Positions 11,842 to 23,042 of a stretch of 64,000 bases of DNA are shown here, piece after piece (within the stretch, counting starts at the first letter, position 1; each line of letters opens with the position of its first letter). The notes under the pieces were generated by a model, which saw only the letters and a list, made by a program, of their open reading frames with translations, searched no databases and was not told the DNA's origin. The stretch is from Todiramphus chloris collaris. Its lineage: Eukaryota; Chordata; Aves; Coraciiformes; Alcedinidae. Both the position numbers and the translations under genes were made by a program. The DNA is taken from NCBI GenBank assembly GCA_025345505.1, contig JANVCC010000261.1:3668929-3732928 (forward strand), given 5' to 3'.

Positions 11842-14037
11842 CTATTACCATTTTTTAAAGCTACATTTCAGGTAAATTTAATTTCAACTTACAATTTTCT
11901 CATCAGCAGTAACAAGAAGCAAATCCAACATTACATTCCCCTAAAATGTAACTATGTGATACAGTGATTACATGCCAAATATTAATGAACTCTATACAGG
12001 CTGTGCATACAGATTTATCTTTCTATTTTGATTTAAACCAGAACTACATGAGAAAGAAAAACAACAAACAAAACAGTCGTGTTCCCGAGTGTTGCTTTTA
12101 TACAGAAAATTAAAAAGAAAAAAATGAACTAGGGAGTCAGAGCATTTTGAAAAGCAATTTTTAAATATTTATAGTTTGTTCATTAAAGCTGCCAAAACCG
12201 GGGGCAGCACAGATACCAACTCCAAAACAGTTTCATATCCTGCAAGTAAAATCAAGAATCAGTGGAAAGGACAAAACCAGGCTTGGCTTTCATTTCTAGT
12301 CAGGTGATTTGCTGTAACATATCTAGGCTATTTACTACTATTGCTGTTACTAACAGTATTTAAACTTGACACCATATCTAAAAAAGCCAAAATTGTTCAC
12401 ATTGAACATCAGACCTTCAGTATGTGCTGCTTGTTGTTTTTTGGTAGAGATCTGCAGGTTTTGTCGACTTTTTTGTTCCATTTCTGTCCATCCTTGTAAC
12501 AAAGGACAGGAAAGCTCAGAACACCAATGAATGACTTATGTAGAATCTGCAAACTGCAATGATTACATTTCTGTTGCTTCATTCATATAAAGTGAGATAC
12601 CTACAGAAGGCAAAGTCTTAAGAGCATTTTTAAGGCCTTGCTTTTCTTGTAGGAAATATTTCATTATTTTTGCAGTGATAAGCCATTTTGTTAAGCCTCT
12701 GACTCTTCTCTTTTGCTTAAGTGGCATTATAAAATGTACACTTAGCAAAATCCTTGCTCTGCATAAAATTGGCAGGTTTCCATCAAAAACTAGTGCCATG
12801 ATTCGGATGTGCAAGGGTACTCAAGTACATGTAGTTTGCAAGCTTCAAGAGGTAAAGGTTATCCAGACGAGTAAAATTCACCCTTAAAACAGGACTTTTG
12901 CAGGGCATAGACCTGGTGTTGACAGAATATATCAGGGCTGAGCTCCAGCAGAGGTAATTCTTACTGTTGTTCAGAAAAAAAATCCATTATTGGAGCTGCA
13001 CAAGTTTTGCTGGGGAACTAGCAATCATTCACTGGTATTAAAAAAAAGAGTACTGAAGGGAGAATGTGTATTATGTCAGGAAATATTGCTTCATGAGACA
13101 TTCCAAGTGTATTAATTATTTGTTTCATCACCAATGTTTTATTAGTGATGATGACATGGCAGATTTTTGCTTTGATGTATAGGAATCTCAATTCTCTTTC
13201 ACTGTCATAAATTTCTCTAATTTACTTATGGGAAAGTTCCCATAGCCTGAAAAAGACAGAAGTGCTCAAAGGAAAAATAAATCAAAAGCATAAAATTATG
13301 AATCTGGTATCTCTAATTACAATCCCCCCTGAAAACATTTAACCTTCAAAACCAGCATGCCTGGATTACTTCCAGTATGATCTTTTCTTGGAAAACTGCA
13401 TCTATAGAAAAAGATCATGAAAAATAACACACTCCATTAAAAAGTAACACCTTTTTTAAAAGAATGGCAGAAGTCCAGTAAGGGAGAGTCTATAATCATT
13501 GGCCAAATGGGAACAAGTACATTAAATCTATTCAGAAGAAAATATTTTAATTGAGAATACTGAACTGCAGAAATATGTTGATGCTCTAAGCATCAATAAC
13601 ACACTTTTTTTATATGCATCAAGCCAAGCACTGATGTATTTTTGTCCTATAGGATGGATGGAGTGCTTCAAAGCTACAGAAGTATATGACTCTGGAATCT
13701 GATCTCTTCACGAAGCAACTCATACAATAAGAAAGATCTTCTGTCTGGCAGCTGAGAAGCCTGAAAAGACAGGACCCATGGTACAGAAGTTGAAAGGACA
13801 ACACAACATGATTTGTGGCTCCATCTGTAACTTTATTTATAAATTAGTCCCAGTCCTCACATGCCATGTCCAAAATTGACTACTTCTGTCACTGACAGAA
13901 AAGCAAATCCTTTGTCATCAGAACCAAAATTTGACCATAAAAAAGCAATACAGTAAATGACCACCTAAGAATAATTCTGATAACCTGATAGTTTCCTACC
14001 AGTTCCCACCTAGTTGGGGGGGAGAGGAAAAAAATTA
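11842..14037. other. Noncoding DNA without recognisable features
   Basis: AT-rich sequence with scattered poly(A) runs. No supported gene or repeat family. Short open frames on both strands at 12563-12887 overlap each other and are not recognisable. Confidence 0.6.
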
Positions 14038-14056
14038 AATATATATATATATAATT
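14038..14056. repeat. (AT)n microsatellite
   Basis: A short alternating AT run of about nine units follows a G-run/A-run region at 14016-14036. It is a simple sequence repeat with no further context. Confidence 0.85.
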
Positions 14057-14329
14057 TCCTCTTTGATTCCTACAGCAAAATAGACTGCAAAACAGAAATA
14101 AATTATTTTATTGAGGAGACAATTAGTGCATATGGTATATAGTTATCTAAGTAGATTTAGTTGTCTTGAACAGCAATTGCCATCTTTCTTCAGACAGAAT
14201 TATATGCATATACACTGTGTAACAGCTGGATTACACACATTCCACAATTCCTGCAAAGACATTTTATTCATGTTTGGTAAATTCAGCATCTCTGGGATGT
14301 ATTAAACACACCATACAACTGGAATGATC

Positions 14330-14640
14330 TGGAAGCCTCGAGCTCTGCAGCATGTCTGCTTACACCACTGATACTTATTTATTCTGCAAGTCTCTACCTC
14401 CTTGAAATGTCCAAAGTGCTGCCTTGAATGCCATAGCTGGAGAGTGCCAGCCTGGGCACCGTGCAGTGCAGGAATGGCTGCAGTTTTCTGATACTCAGGA
14501 GTCCTATGAATAGTACTTCACAGGAGGTCTCAGGACTTGTGGAAGATCTGCAAAACTCTCCCAGAGAAACTCCTCAGATGTTACAAGAAGGCTGAGAAAT
14601 CTCCCCAGAATGGAAGCTGCATGAACATACAAAGTACGTA
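14330..14640. other. GC-richer unassigned block next to the minisatellite
   Basis: This 300-bp block is visibly richer in G and C than its surroundings, with words such as CTGGAGAGTGCCAGCCTGGGC and CCCAGAGAAACTCC. It carries no convincing open frame and I cannot place it in a named repeat family. A decayed transposable element or an unrecognised exon of a noncoding RNA are both possible. Confidence 0.3.
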
Positions 14641-14700
14641 GCAGATTGAATCAGATGTGAATCTGTGGGAGACCTGTGATGAAAAGGTAAGAATCCTTTT

Positions 14701-14935
14701 AGAAGAATCCTTAATAAGGTATAGAAGAATACCTTATAGAAGAATACCTTATCAAAGAATCCTTAATAAGGTATAGAAGAATACCTTATAGAAGAATACC
14801 TNNNNNNNNNNAAGAATCCTTAATAAGGTATAGAAGAATACCTTATAGAAGAATACCTTATAGAAGAATCCTTAATAAGGTATAGAAGAATACCTTATAG
14901 AAGAATACCTTATAGAAGAATCCTTAATAAGGTAT
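14701..14935. repeat. 52-bp hairpin-forming minisatellite array
   Basis: About 4.4 copies of a 52-bp unit. Each unit is a 22-mer (AGAAGAATCCTTAATAAGGTAT) in its first part, followed by two copies of the 15-mer AGAAGAATACCTTAT. Full units start at 14701, 14753, about 14810 and 14862, with a final partial 22-mer at 14914-14935. Within each unit ATAAGGTAT pairs perfectly with ATACCTTAT across the 6-nt loop AGAAGA (first instance 14714-14737), and CCTTA-A-TAAGG is itself a near palindrome, so single strands can fold into repeated hairpins. Copies are nearly identical, which implies recent expansion. The assembly gap at 14802-14811 lies inside the array, so copy number is uncertain. Confidence 0.95.
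14802..14811. other. Assembly gap of ten N inside the minisatellite
   Basis: Ten N break the second 52-bp unit. From the flanking phase, exactly five bases (TATAG) would restore a regular 52-bp spacing, so the ten N are a placeholder, and the true missing length should be five bases plus any whole number of 52-bp units. Confidence 0.97.
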
Positions 14936-14941
14936 CCTACT

Positions 14942-16759
14942 CTTACAAGTACATTTGCCTGTTTATTAACAGTGAGAAGCTGTGTCATTCTTAATACTTC
15001 TTTCTTAGAACACCAGAAACCATATAACCAGAAACCATATGTAGTACATCAGTGACAGCTGGTATGCTATAGATATTTCTCAAGAATAAGCTATAAAAAT
15101 AACTATCAACTGTGTATCAGATACCAGTTAGCTTGGAGCAAACAATTCCTGTCATGCATGTCACAGGCTAACACTGGTCAGTAACATGAGCCAACAAAGA
15201 CATATAGAAAAGTGAAAGAATCTAACTACCAGAAACGCAGATGTAAAACTAAAGTCCATATTTCCTGAAATTCACTGCCAAAACTTTTAATGAAAAACTT
15301 CCAAGATTAACCAGTCAAGTATTTTGTCTTTGATGTACGAAAACAGTTACTTTCTTTCTGTGGGAAGGAAAAAACACTGGTAAATCTGTATCTCTAATAC
15401 TGTCGTGTTTATATTTTTCTGTTTAGGAAGACCTGGCTGTCCTACTGGGGCATGAAACAATAAAAGAGTGTTTATCTCTCCCTTGAGCATAGAAATTCTT
15501 TAAAATCAGTTGCCCACCTCTGACTGTGAAGGATGGAAATTGCTAGAGCACAATGGAAATAATAATGAGTTCTCTGAAGTTAAGCATGTCGTGGTCACAG
15601 ACGCAGGCTCCACAAGCTAACAAAAAAAGCCAAAAACCAAACCAAACCAAATAAATTTCATCTAGACAGATTCCTGTTGAATTTCTCCACTGTCATCAGC
15701 TGTTTATTGTCATGCTACATTATGAATAAATGAAAGATTTAAAAGGTTTCAGAATTTATTAAATTCCTAATTGGAATAACAGATACTGAGATCTGAGACT
15801 ACTTCAAGTCATTTTCACTGATAAGCAAGTTCATCACAACATCCTCAAAGAAGCTATTCAATAAATATGCATAAGCAGTTGCTGAAGCAGAAAGCTGCTT
15901 CTCTCCACTCTAGAATAGTAAAATGTTTCGGGGTAGCTCTTTTACCCATAAATGTAACTAAATCAATAGAGTTGGAAGCAAGCTGGATGATCCAAGGCTG
16001 CACTGGTGTGCAAAGGGAGATTTAAAACAAGAAAGAAATATGAATTAGGAAAGTGCTTTGAAATGGGCACATTTCACAAACTCAAGGAAATGCAAAAAAT
16101 TAGGACTGCTCTCAACAGCATGTCCGTAAAATATCTACAGCATGTCCCTACCCAGCATACACAGGTTGTACACCAAAAAACTGCATAGAAATTCTCTTGA
16201 CAGAGAAGGAAAGAGAGGTGTACGTTCCTCACTGCCAGCTTACAGAACACAGCAAAGCCATCCAGACTCCCCTGCATTTGTACTGTAGCTGGGACTCTGA
16301 CCAACAGTCTCCACTACATCTCTCCCCTGGATATAATCTATGCTAACATCCCCTCTTAGCAGGCCACCGTGGAGAAGATTTGGGAATTCACATACCTGAA
16401 AACCCTTACAGTACAATAAAAAAAGTGAATTTAAAGCTATACTTCACCTGTCATTACTGAGTCATCATTTTGTTGTCAAGTAGCACTCTAAGATACTGGA
16501 AGTAGTATCTAAGTGTCTCCCTCTGGGGCGACTGCCAAATTATTGTGCTATCCTGTCACTCATACGTGAATTTCATTCTTTGAACTCACTCATCTCTCCC
16601 TACCATCTCCCTTTAAGTATAGCACAAAGAATGAAAAGCAGGATTGGGGAAATAAAGAGGAGGAATCTGGCACTTTTTCACCATCACCCCTTTGAGCAGC
16701 TGCCTGGATCTCAGATTCCACATTCAAAAGGTGGAGAGTGAACAGGATTTTTGAAGGGC
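14942..16759. other. Noncoding DNA with a 15-bp tandem duplication and short A/C tract
   Basis: ACCAGAAACCATATA at 15012-15026 is repeated at 15027-15041 with one change. An A/C-only tract of about 34 bases lies at 15620-15653, ending in repeated CCAAA units. Nothing else is recognisable, and no open frame is supported. Confidence 0.6.
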
Positions 16760-16803
16760 AAGGCAGACCAAATGGTGAGCTAAGGCAGACTAAATGGTGA
16801 GGG
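16760..16803. repeat. 22-bp tandem duplication
   Basis: AAGGCAGACCAAATGGTGAG is followed at 16782 by a second copy with a C-to-T change in the middle and small changes at the end. It is a simple local duplication. Confidence 0.9.
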
Positions 16804-17794
16804 CTAAGTCAAATTCGTATCAACGTGTTAAAGAACAAAATGTTTCGGGTAAAAAAAAAGAATAAATAAATATGTCAAGTTCTGAATTTCTAGGTAGCAA
16901 TGTAGGCAAACTGGTGTGATTTATTAGTTGAAAAAACAGACTCCCCTACAAGGAATCATCTTATCTTCTATATGGTTTTCAAGCTGTCAAATCTAAGTTT
17001 ATGATTTTATTGCCCTTAAAGTTGAAAATATCCTCAGGGAAAACATTAGTCTGAAAGGCAATTGAATTGCAGGCATTTTAGTATTAATCTGCTTTACTCA
17101 ATATAGCTCCCCAATTCAAATGACTCTTAGTTGTTTCAGAGCAATTCTGCCCTTGACTCTCAGGAAGAATGACAGGGAGCTTAATACAGATGGGTCTGAA
17201 TCCCACTATCTGTCTGACCAGAAAAACCTTGGGGAGACAACCCAATCTACCTAAATCCTGCCAGTCTTCACTTCCTGTATACTTAACAGAGCTTAATTCT
17301 GGAGTAGTAAGCCCAACTAAAGTAGACTAGATCCTTTTCTGTACACCTTCAATGATACCTGCTTTTTTTCCTTGTTGCCTCCAGGCAATGGGAAGCTTTG
17401 GCTAACCCTTTATAACTAGGAATTTTCACGTTTTAAAAGATAAAAAGAAAACAGCATGCATAAGAAAACGAAGAAGAATTATGTCTCTCTGGCAGGCTGA
17501 ATATTAGCTATTTCAGTTCAGTAGATGAAGAATTGTTATTATTTTATTAGTAGTATTATTACTACATGTACAGAAGTTGCTTCTGATTTAGTAGACAAGC
17601 CTTTTCATTTTTTTCATAGCAGCAGTTAAAGGAAGCAGCCTATACAGATTTGCTGCAAGAATCTTGTAGGGAGGCAGTCAAAGACATATAAAAATGATCC
17701 ACAATGATCTGTATCCAGAAACATTCCAGTTTTCCAGAGGACAGGATTACTATGGACAGGCAAGTATTACTACTACTTTCTTTGATGCTGCTTG

Positions 17795-17838
17795 CATGTA
17801 AAGAAAAGAAGGGGAACATGTAAAGAAAAGAAGAGAAC
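17795..17838. repeat. 22-bp tandem duplication, purine-rich
   Basis: CATGTAAAGAAAAGAAGG starts at 17795 and recurs at 17817 with one G-to-A difference. It is a local duplication of a purine-rich segment. Confidence 0.9.
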
Positions 17839-20356
17839 CCATGAGCAGTTTCAAATTTTACATAACAGGGGATCCCAAATGAAGTAAATCACCTTTAAAA
17901 GCAGAGTAATGAAGCACAAGGTACAAGGCCAGAAAATAGGGAGTGCTCCTTCAGCATGCCAGGAAAGATGCACCTTTCAAAACCAAACAGCTGGGAAAAG
18001 AAGTTTGGTGCTCATGAGCACTGCCCACTAACACCATCAGATGAGATAAAGGCCACCTTTTTTTTCTTCTGTTATCTGAAATAATCAAAGTTCAACCAGA
18101 GAAGAAAAATCAAGAGAATTCTCAAAGGACAGAAGCACAGCAAATTGCTCCCAAAGAACGGCTGCACTATACTGCTGCTTCCAACACCAAGGAGTGAAGG
18201 GAGAGGAGTGGAATAGCACCATTTCTGTGGGATGCTAAAAAAAAAGCCATTTACTGTCTTCTTGTTAGTGTAATTTGTATAAAATGAACATGCCATCTAT
18301 TTCTGGGGATTGTGTGAGAAATAGTATTAAAGGAGGATCGTGGTGCTGTGAAGCTCTGCTAACCTCAAGAGAACCAAGCATGTCTAAGTAAATTGTGGAT
18401 AAATATTGTTCCATAGTGGAACAAATAACTGAATTGTTTACCTGGTCTAGCAGGTGCCAAGTGCTGCTTTTTCCTCTGATTCCAATCTCTTCACCAGCTC
18501 TTAGACAACTGGTGAGGCAGCTCTAATATCTACAGCCACATCAGTTTCGGTGTAGACCTATGGATTTTGATAGTGGTGCAAATGTTTCTCGTGTTAGATA
18601 CATTCTATAATATTCTTTCCTGAAATTTCATCTCAGGAATTACATGTAAGGGAGATGAAAAGCATGAGTTAATTTTTGTAGAAATAGGTAAAAGACAAAT
18701 ACCACCCCTCTTGATGAGCACAGAATAAAGTCTCTGGGAAGGAACTTGTGCCTTAGAATAGGTCTGATTGAGGGGCTGTGTCTGCAATTCAGCCAGACAG
18801 GAGAGCAGCACATCTTTAATCAGAAGCAACCAGATTTCAGCCAGCCACAGACAGAATGGCCTTTAGCTGTGCTTTGCAGAAAATCATCACAAGCAGAGCT
18901 GCACGTCTCCCAGTCCAAAGATGTCTCATGCCAATCAACTTGCCAGTGTTACACTGGGTCTTCTTGCAAAAGATCACATGGATATTCTCTCGCCCATGTG
19001 TTATCTGATTCTTTTCATTCCACAAATACAGGAGGGGGAAAAGTGGTTTTAGAGCTGAATATAGGCTCAGAAAAGCCACTTTCAGTTTCTTATCCAATGC
19101 AAACTTAGATCTAAATGTTTTCATTTAAAGTACAATATAAGTTTATAATGAGATACCCAAAATCCATTTTCAGCTGACTCCAAACTTTGACAACAGAAGC
19201 AGGTAGAAGCTGCCCAACCTTCTGTCCCCACAGCTCAAGTTCTTCACTCAGATAGCCCTATCTTAACCAGGATGAGCTCATGTCCATGACCTTTTCAAAA
19301 CCAGCAAGTAGGATTGCTTGTAAGACACATATAGACAGCATTTCTCAGATAACAGCTACCTGTGCAGACTTCCTAAGTAGGACAGGACTACCTACATACA
19401 TAGTTTTTTATCACTCAGATGCAAAATCTACCCTGTACTGGGAGAAGCTCTTCTTTTACCCCCAAAAAGTGGACTTTACTATAGAAAACTAGTGTCATTT
19501 CCAAACAAGTCCTTCATAGACAAAATGATTCTGTTCATGCCAAATTTGGGAGATTTCAAGCTAAGCTTGAGAAGAGTATTTAAACTTCATTTATATAGAA
19601 AGAATGAGGCTTTAGAATAGATGAAATGGATTGCAGCTAAGCCTTAACAGGCTTAGTTTTGCCTGTACTACAGAGAGCTTGTAGGAGGACCTAAAAATGA
19701 CCGTGGACACTTAAAAGTGGTAAGAGGAAGGTGTCAGTAACCAGAGTCATAATGGATAAAAAAACCCAACTAGCCTAAGAAAATATTTTCAGATGTAATC
19801 ACCTGATGAACAATAGACATTCTTGAGAACAAGAATAATTTTTAAAGTAAAACCCACCAGTATGTGAAACTAAAGGCAGTTTTTAATTAACATGACAGTT
19901 GCATAGCCACAAGAGAAGTAAAATGAGATTTGAATACTGTAGGGCACAGGTAATTTAGAAAGGTCGGAAAGAACAAAGCATGAAAAAAATGCTTCACTAT
20001 CTTGAAAAAGAGAAAGTAATTTTGATAACACAAAAGAAAAAATCACCACTTTTGAGAATTATAATAGCTTCATAATCAAGAAAAAAGGATAATAGGATAT
20101 TATTATGGAAGGTCCAAATAATGATGAAATTAACATAACAAGGATTATGAAAGAGTTAATTTCAAATTGAAATGTATTTATATGTAATAAATATACACAA
20201 GAACAGAGTATCAAGTGAAGTAATATAAAAATGCAGTACAAGGAATTCTAAGTAATGTAACACACACACAGAAAAAAAACCCCAAAAAATATCCTCAGTA
20301 AATTTGCAATGAAAAAGTCTAACTGGGACCCAAGATGAAGAGCTATAAAATCAGCA
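17839..20356. other. Noncoding DNA without recognisable features
   Basis: No supported gene or repeat. Overlapping open frames on opposite strands at 18605-19124 (up to 120 codons on plus) lie in slightly GC-richer DNA but resemble no family and are typical chance frames. The stretch from 19700 to 20300 is very AT-rich. Confidence 0.55.
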
Positions 20357-20426
20357 ATCATGACCTACTTGAACTTAAGGGGACATAAAATGAACCATCA
20401 CGACCTACTTGGACTTAAGGGGACAT
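20357..20426. repeat. 40-bp-period tandem duplication
   Basis: ATCATGACCTACTTGAACTT at 20357 recurs at 20397 with two substitutions (ATCACGACCTACTTGGACTT), and the following AAGGGGACAT is shared. Period is 40 bp, with about 1.75 copies. Confidence 0.9.
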
Positions 20427-20489
20427 TTAAAGAAAATAAAATACTGGGAAACAAAAAGTGCTAAATTACAGCCTAATAAGTTTAGGAAA

Positions 20490-20715
20490 CACACACAAAA
20501 TACGCATTTTCACGTAGGCACGTGATTCTGAAGAAAGCAGAAACACAGTGATGAATTTGTGAGGAGTTTCAGTGTGAATTCTTGACAAAAATGCTTGGCT
20601 TCAGTACTCCTAACTTTAGATCAGGTACTTGATCATGGCAGGCTCCCCTTCCGCTATGGTCAACAAAACAAACGACAGCAGCAGGCGGTCGCTCCGATTT
20701 AGACCCTCTGAAACA
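20490..20715. promoter_or_regulatory. CpG-retaining patch, candidate conserved noncoding element
   Basis: CpGs cluster here: three around CATTTTCACGTAGGCACGTG (about 20507-20522, including a CACGTG E-box) and five within about 50 bases around 20650-20697 (CCGCTATGG, AACGAC, GGCGGTCGCTCCG). Neighbouring hundreds of bases have almost none. No known protein frame is present. A regulatory role is inference from composition alone. Confidence 0.2.
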
Positions 20716-21924
20716 CCTTCTAGAGATGTTTATTTCCATCATTAGGAACTTGACTGTTTCTTAATGGAAGAATGTACTGGGTAAATAAAACATGGGAAAT
20801 AAAATGGTTGAATATTAAAAAAAAAAAATAAAAATGAAGCTATATATCCATACCTGCATTTAGATAAGTAGATTATGGGAAAGATACAGCAGCTATACAC
20901 AAGTAATTTCAATATGTGTCTCTGAGGACATGAAGTATCATAGTATTTAGAACCATTTTCTGTTTGGAAACAGCACGTGTGAGATGTGATGTGTGGGGAA
21001 TCTACACCTGCATGCAGATGTATGGGCAATCTATGAGTAGACTAAGTACATCTAGGATGAGTAAGTGATTGCCTCGCTTTGGAAATTATTCTGCTCCCTT
21101 TGAAGACAGTACAAATTTAATAGAAATTAAATAATCCCTTTGCATATAAATAACATTAATATCAAGTAAATAATAAAATTACTTAATAGCAAACATCAGT
21201 AGATACGAATTCCCAAGAAAGGCACGTGCATAATGTGCAGAAATGTATCACATGCCAATACTGTAATTAGAATGTTCTTTAAAATGTAGTAAGCACTCAG
21301 AATTTATATATTGCAAAAGCAGTAAATGCAGTTAGTGACAAATCTGGAAGTGCATCTATAGTAAAAGAACACTATTCTGCTGTAATCCTGACTATATTCT
21401 CTCTGAGAGATAATAAAGCTCATACTTTAAAGATGATTATCCAGGTTGCTTTCAAACATTGATCTTTGACATTTCACAGGGAAAAAGGCTTATATAGGTA
21501 GGAAATGGCACAGAAGAAGGTCCCTAGCATGATAAAGGAAGTTACAGATCTTAGGTACTGATGATGGTTAAAGAAAACATTCACATCTCCAGCTGAGGAG
21601 ATCTTATTAACACACAGTTAAGAAAGGAATGAAGCTACTGAACAGTTTGACTTGTAACAAACACAGGGTCACGTGTTTAGAGGTCCAGATTGAAACAGGA
21701 AAATGTAATATAGTGGAGGTGGAATTCTATTAGTGTGCAGTATGAAAGGAGGGATAGAGGGGAGCCAGTCTTACAAAAGGAACTTTTTACTCAGCTTCTT
21801 CATTCACCTAAACACTCACCTTAAGCATTTCTTCAGTATATTCTACGTCCAAAGTAATAAATACATAAAATTCCCGCCTCAAAATACAACGACAGATCAA
21901 CATTATTCACAGATACTTTTTTGG
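20716..21924. other. Noncoding DNA without recognisable features
   Basis: AT-rich DNA with a poly(A) stretch near 20817-20834. I see no gene, RNA or repeat family. Two further CACGTG hexamers occur near 21222 and 21671. Confidence 0.6.
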
Positions 21925-22119
21925 AAACTAGGAAGAAATTCTTTACTGTGAGAGGGGTGAGTCAATGGCACATGTTGTCCAGAGAAGTTGTGGATGCTCC
22001 ATCCCTGGAAGTGTTCAAGACTAGGTTGGTCTTGAACCTGATCTAGTGGGAGGGGTGTAGGAATTTGATGATCTTTAAGGTCGCTTTCAACCTAAACCAT
22101 ACTATTCTATGATTCTATA
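21925..22119 (+). mobile_element. CR1 LINE 3' end fragment
   Basis: A 5'-truncated CR1 tail on the plus strand. It runs from AGGAAGAAATTCTTTACTGTG (the end of ORF2) through CAGAGAAGTTGTGGATGC, CATCCCTGGAAGTGTTCAAG and CTGATCTAGTGGGAGG to the diagnostic 3' terminus ATTCTATGATTCTAT at 22104-22118. Only the last 195 bp or so of the element are present, so it is a dead-on-arrival insertion. Confidence 0.95.
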
Positions 22120-22866
22120 AAATTGTCACAGTTCTCTGTCAAAAGCAGAATCAAAACTGAAGACCAGAAGCACTTAAAAATTTAAAGCTTTAACCTCAGT
22201 TATCTGGTGTAAAATGTTTCATGCTTTTACTCAGGGAAAATAAATGTTTGCTTAAGTTAATCAGACCAAGAAAGATCTGTCTTCAGCCACGATAAAAATT
22301 CTCATAATGGAATATTAATATAAGCTAACTTGTTCTAGACATGCATTTTAAAAATGCTTGACTTTCTAAAGATGTATCATGTACATGCCAGCCTCCTTAA
22401 AAAAGGTAATCAGTGATGAGCATCAAGTTATTATCATACAAAACATGGAACCTGATCATTATCTTCACCTTGTTTATAAGGCCATAGGCTGGCAAGAATC
22501 TCTCCCGCTCAAGATTTCCCAGCCTGTGAGCTCTCTGTTGGGCAACAGGCGATTCCAGACATTCATCCTGACCAGCTCCTAGTTCCTCAATCACGGTAGA
22601 TGCTCCTCTCATTCCACGTGTCCCCTTTCACTTTGAAGCTTTTTTCATGCAAGGATATTTGACTATACGCACTCTAAAGAGGTGCTGCTACCCAAGGAGC
22701 AAAGCACATGTCAGCACAGCACACATCAGAATGCAATTCCTGAAGGAGCTTCAGATACTGACAGAATTGAGGTGGAATGCAGGCTGGTTCCCCATGTTCA
22801 AAACCCTGTATTTATATTTTCAAAGGGATTGTTAACTGTATTTTTTTTTTTATGGTATACTGAAAA
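22120..22866. other. Noncoding DNA without recognisable features
   Basis: Nothing supported. A patch at about 22470-22800 is richer in GC and opens several short overlapping frames on both strands, none recognisable. Confidence 0.55.
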
Positions 22867-22916
22867 AGGAAAACCCAAAATGGTAAAAAAACCAAAATCA
22901 AACAAAAACAACCTAC

Positions 22917-22947
<31 letters not shown>

Positions 22948-23042
22948 AAAACAAAAAAAATAAAACCAAAAAAACCCAAACCAAAACAAAACAAAACAAC
23001 CAACCAACACAACCGACCAAAGCCAACCAACCACATTAACCC
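22867..23042 (+). repeat. A/C-only low-complexity tract
   Basis: About 175 bases are built from AAAAC, CAAAA, CCAACCAA and poly(A) blocks, nearly free of G and T on the plus strand. The tract begins after a poly(T) run at about 22842-22851 and grades from AAAAC repeats into CCAACCAAC. Long Phe-rich frames on the minus strand here are composition artefacts. Confidence 0.9.

Noticed and set aside
14701..14935. CRISPR-like array
   Set aside because: Units are contiguous with no unique spacers, and the context is vertebrate nuclear DNA; it is a minisatellite.
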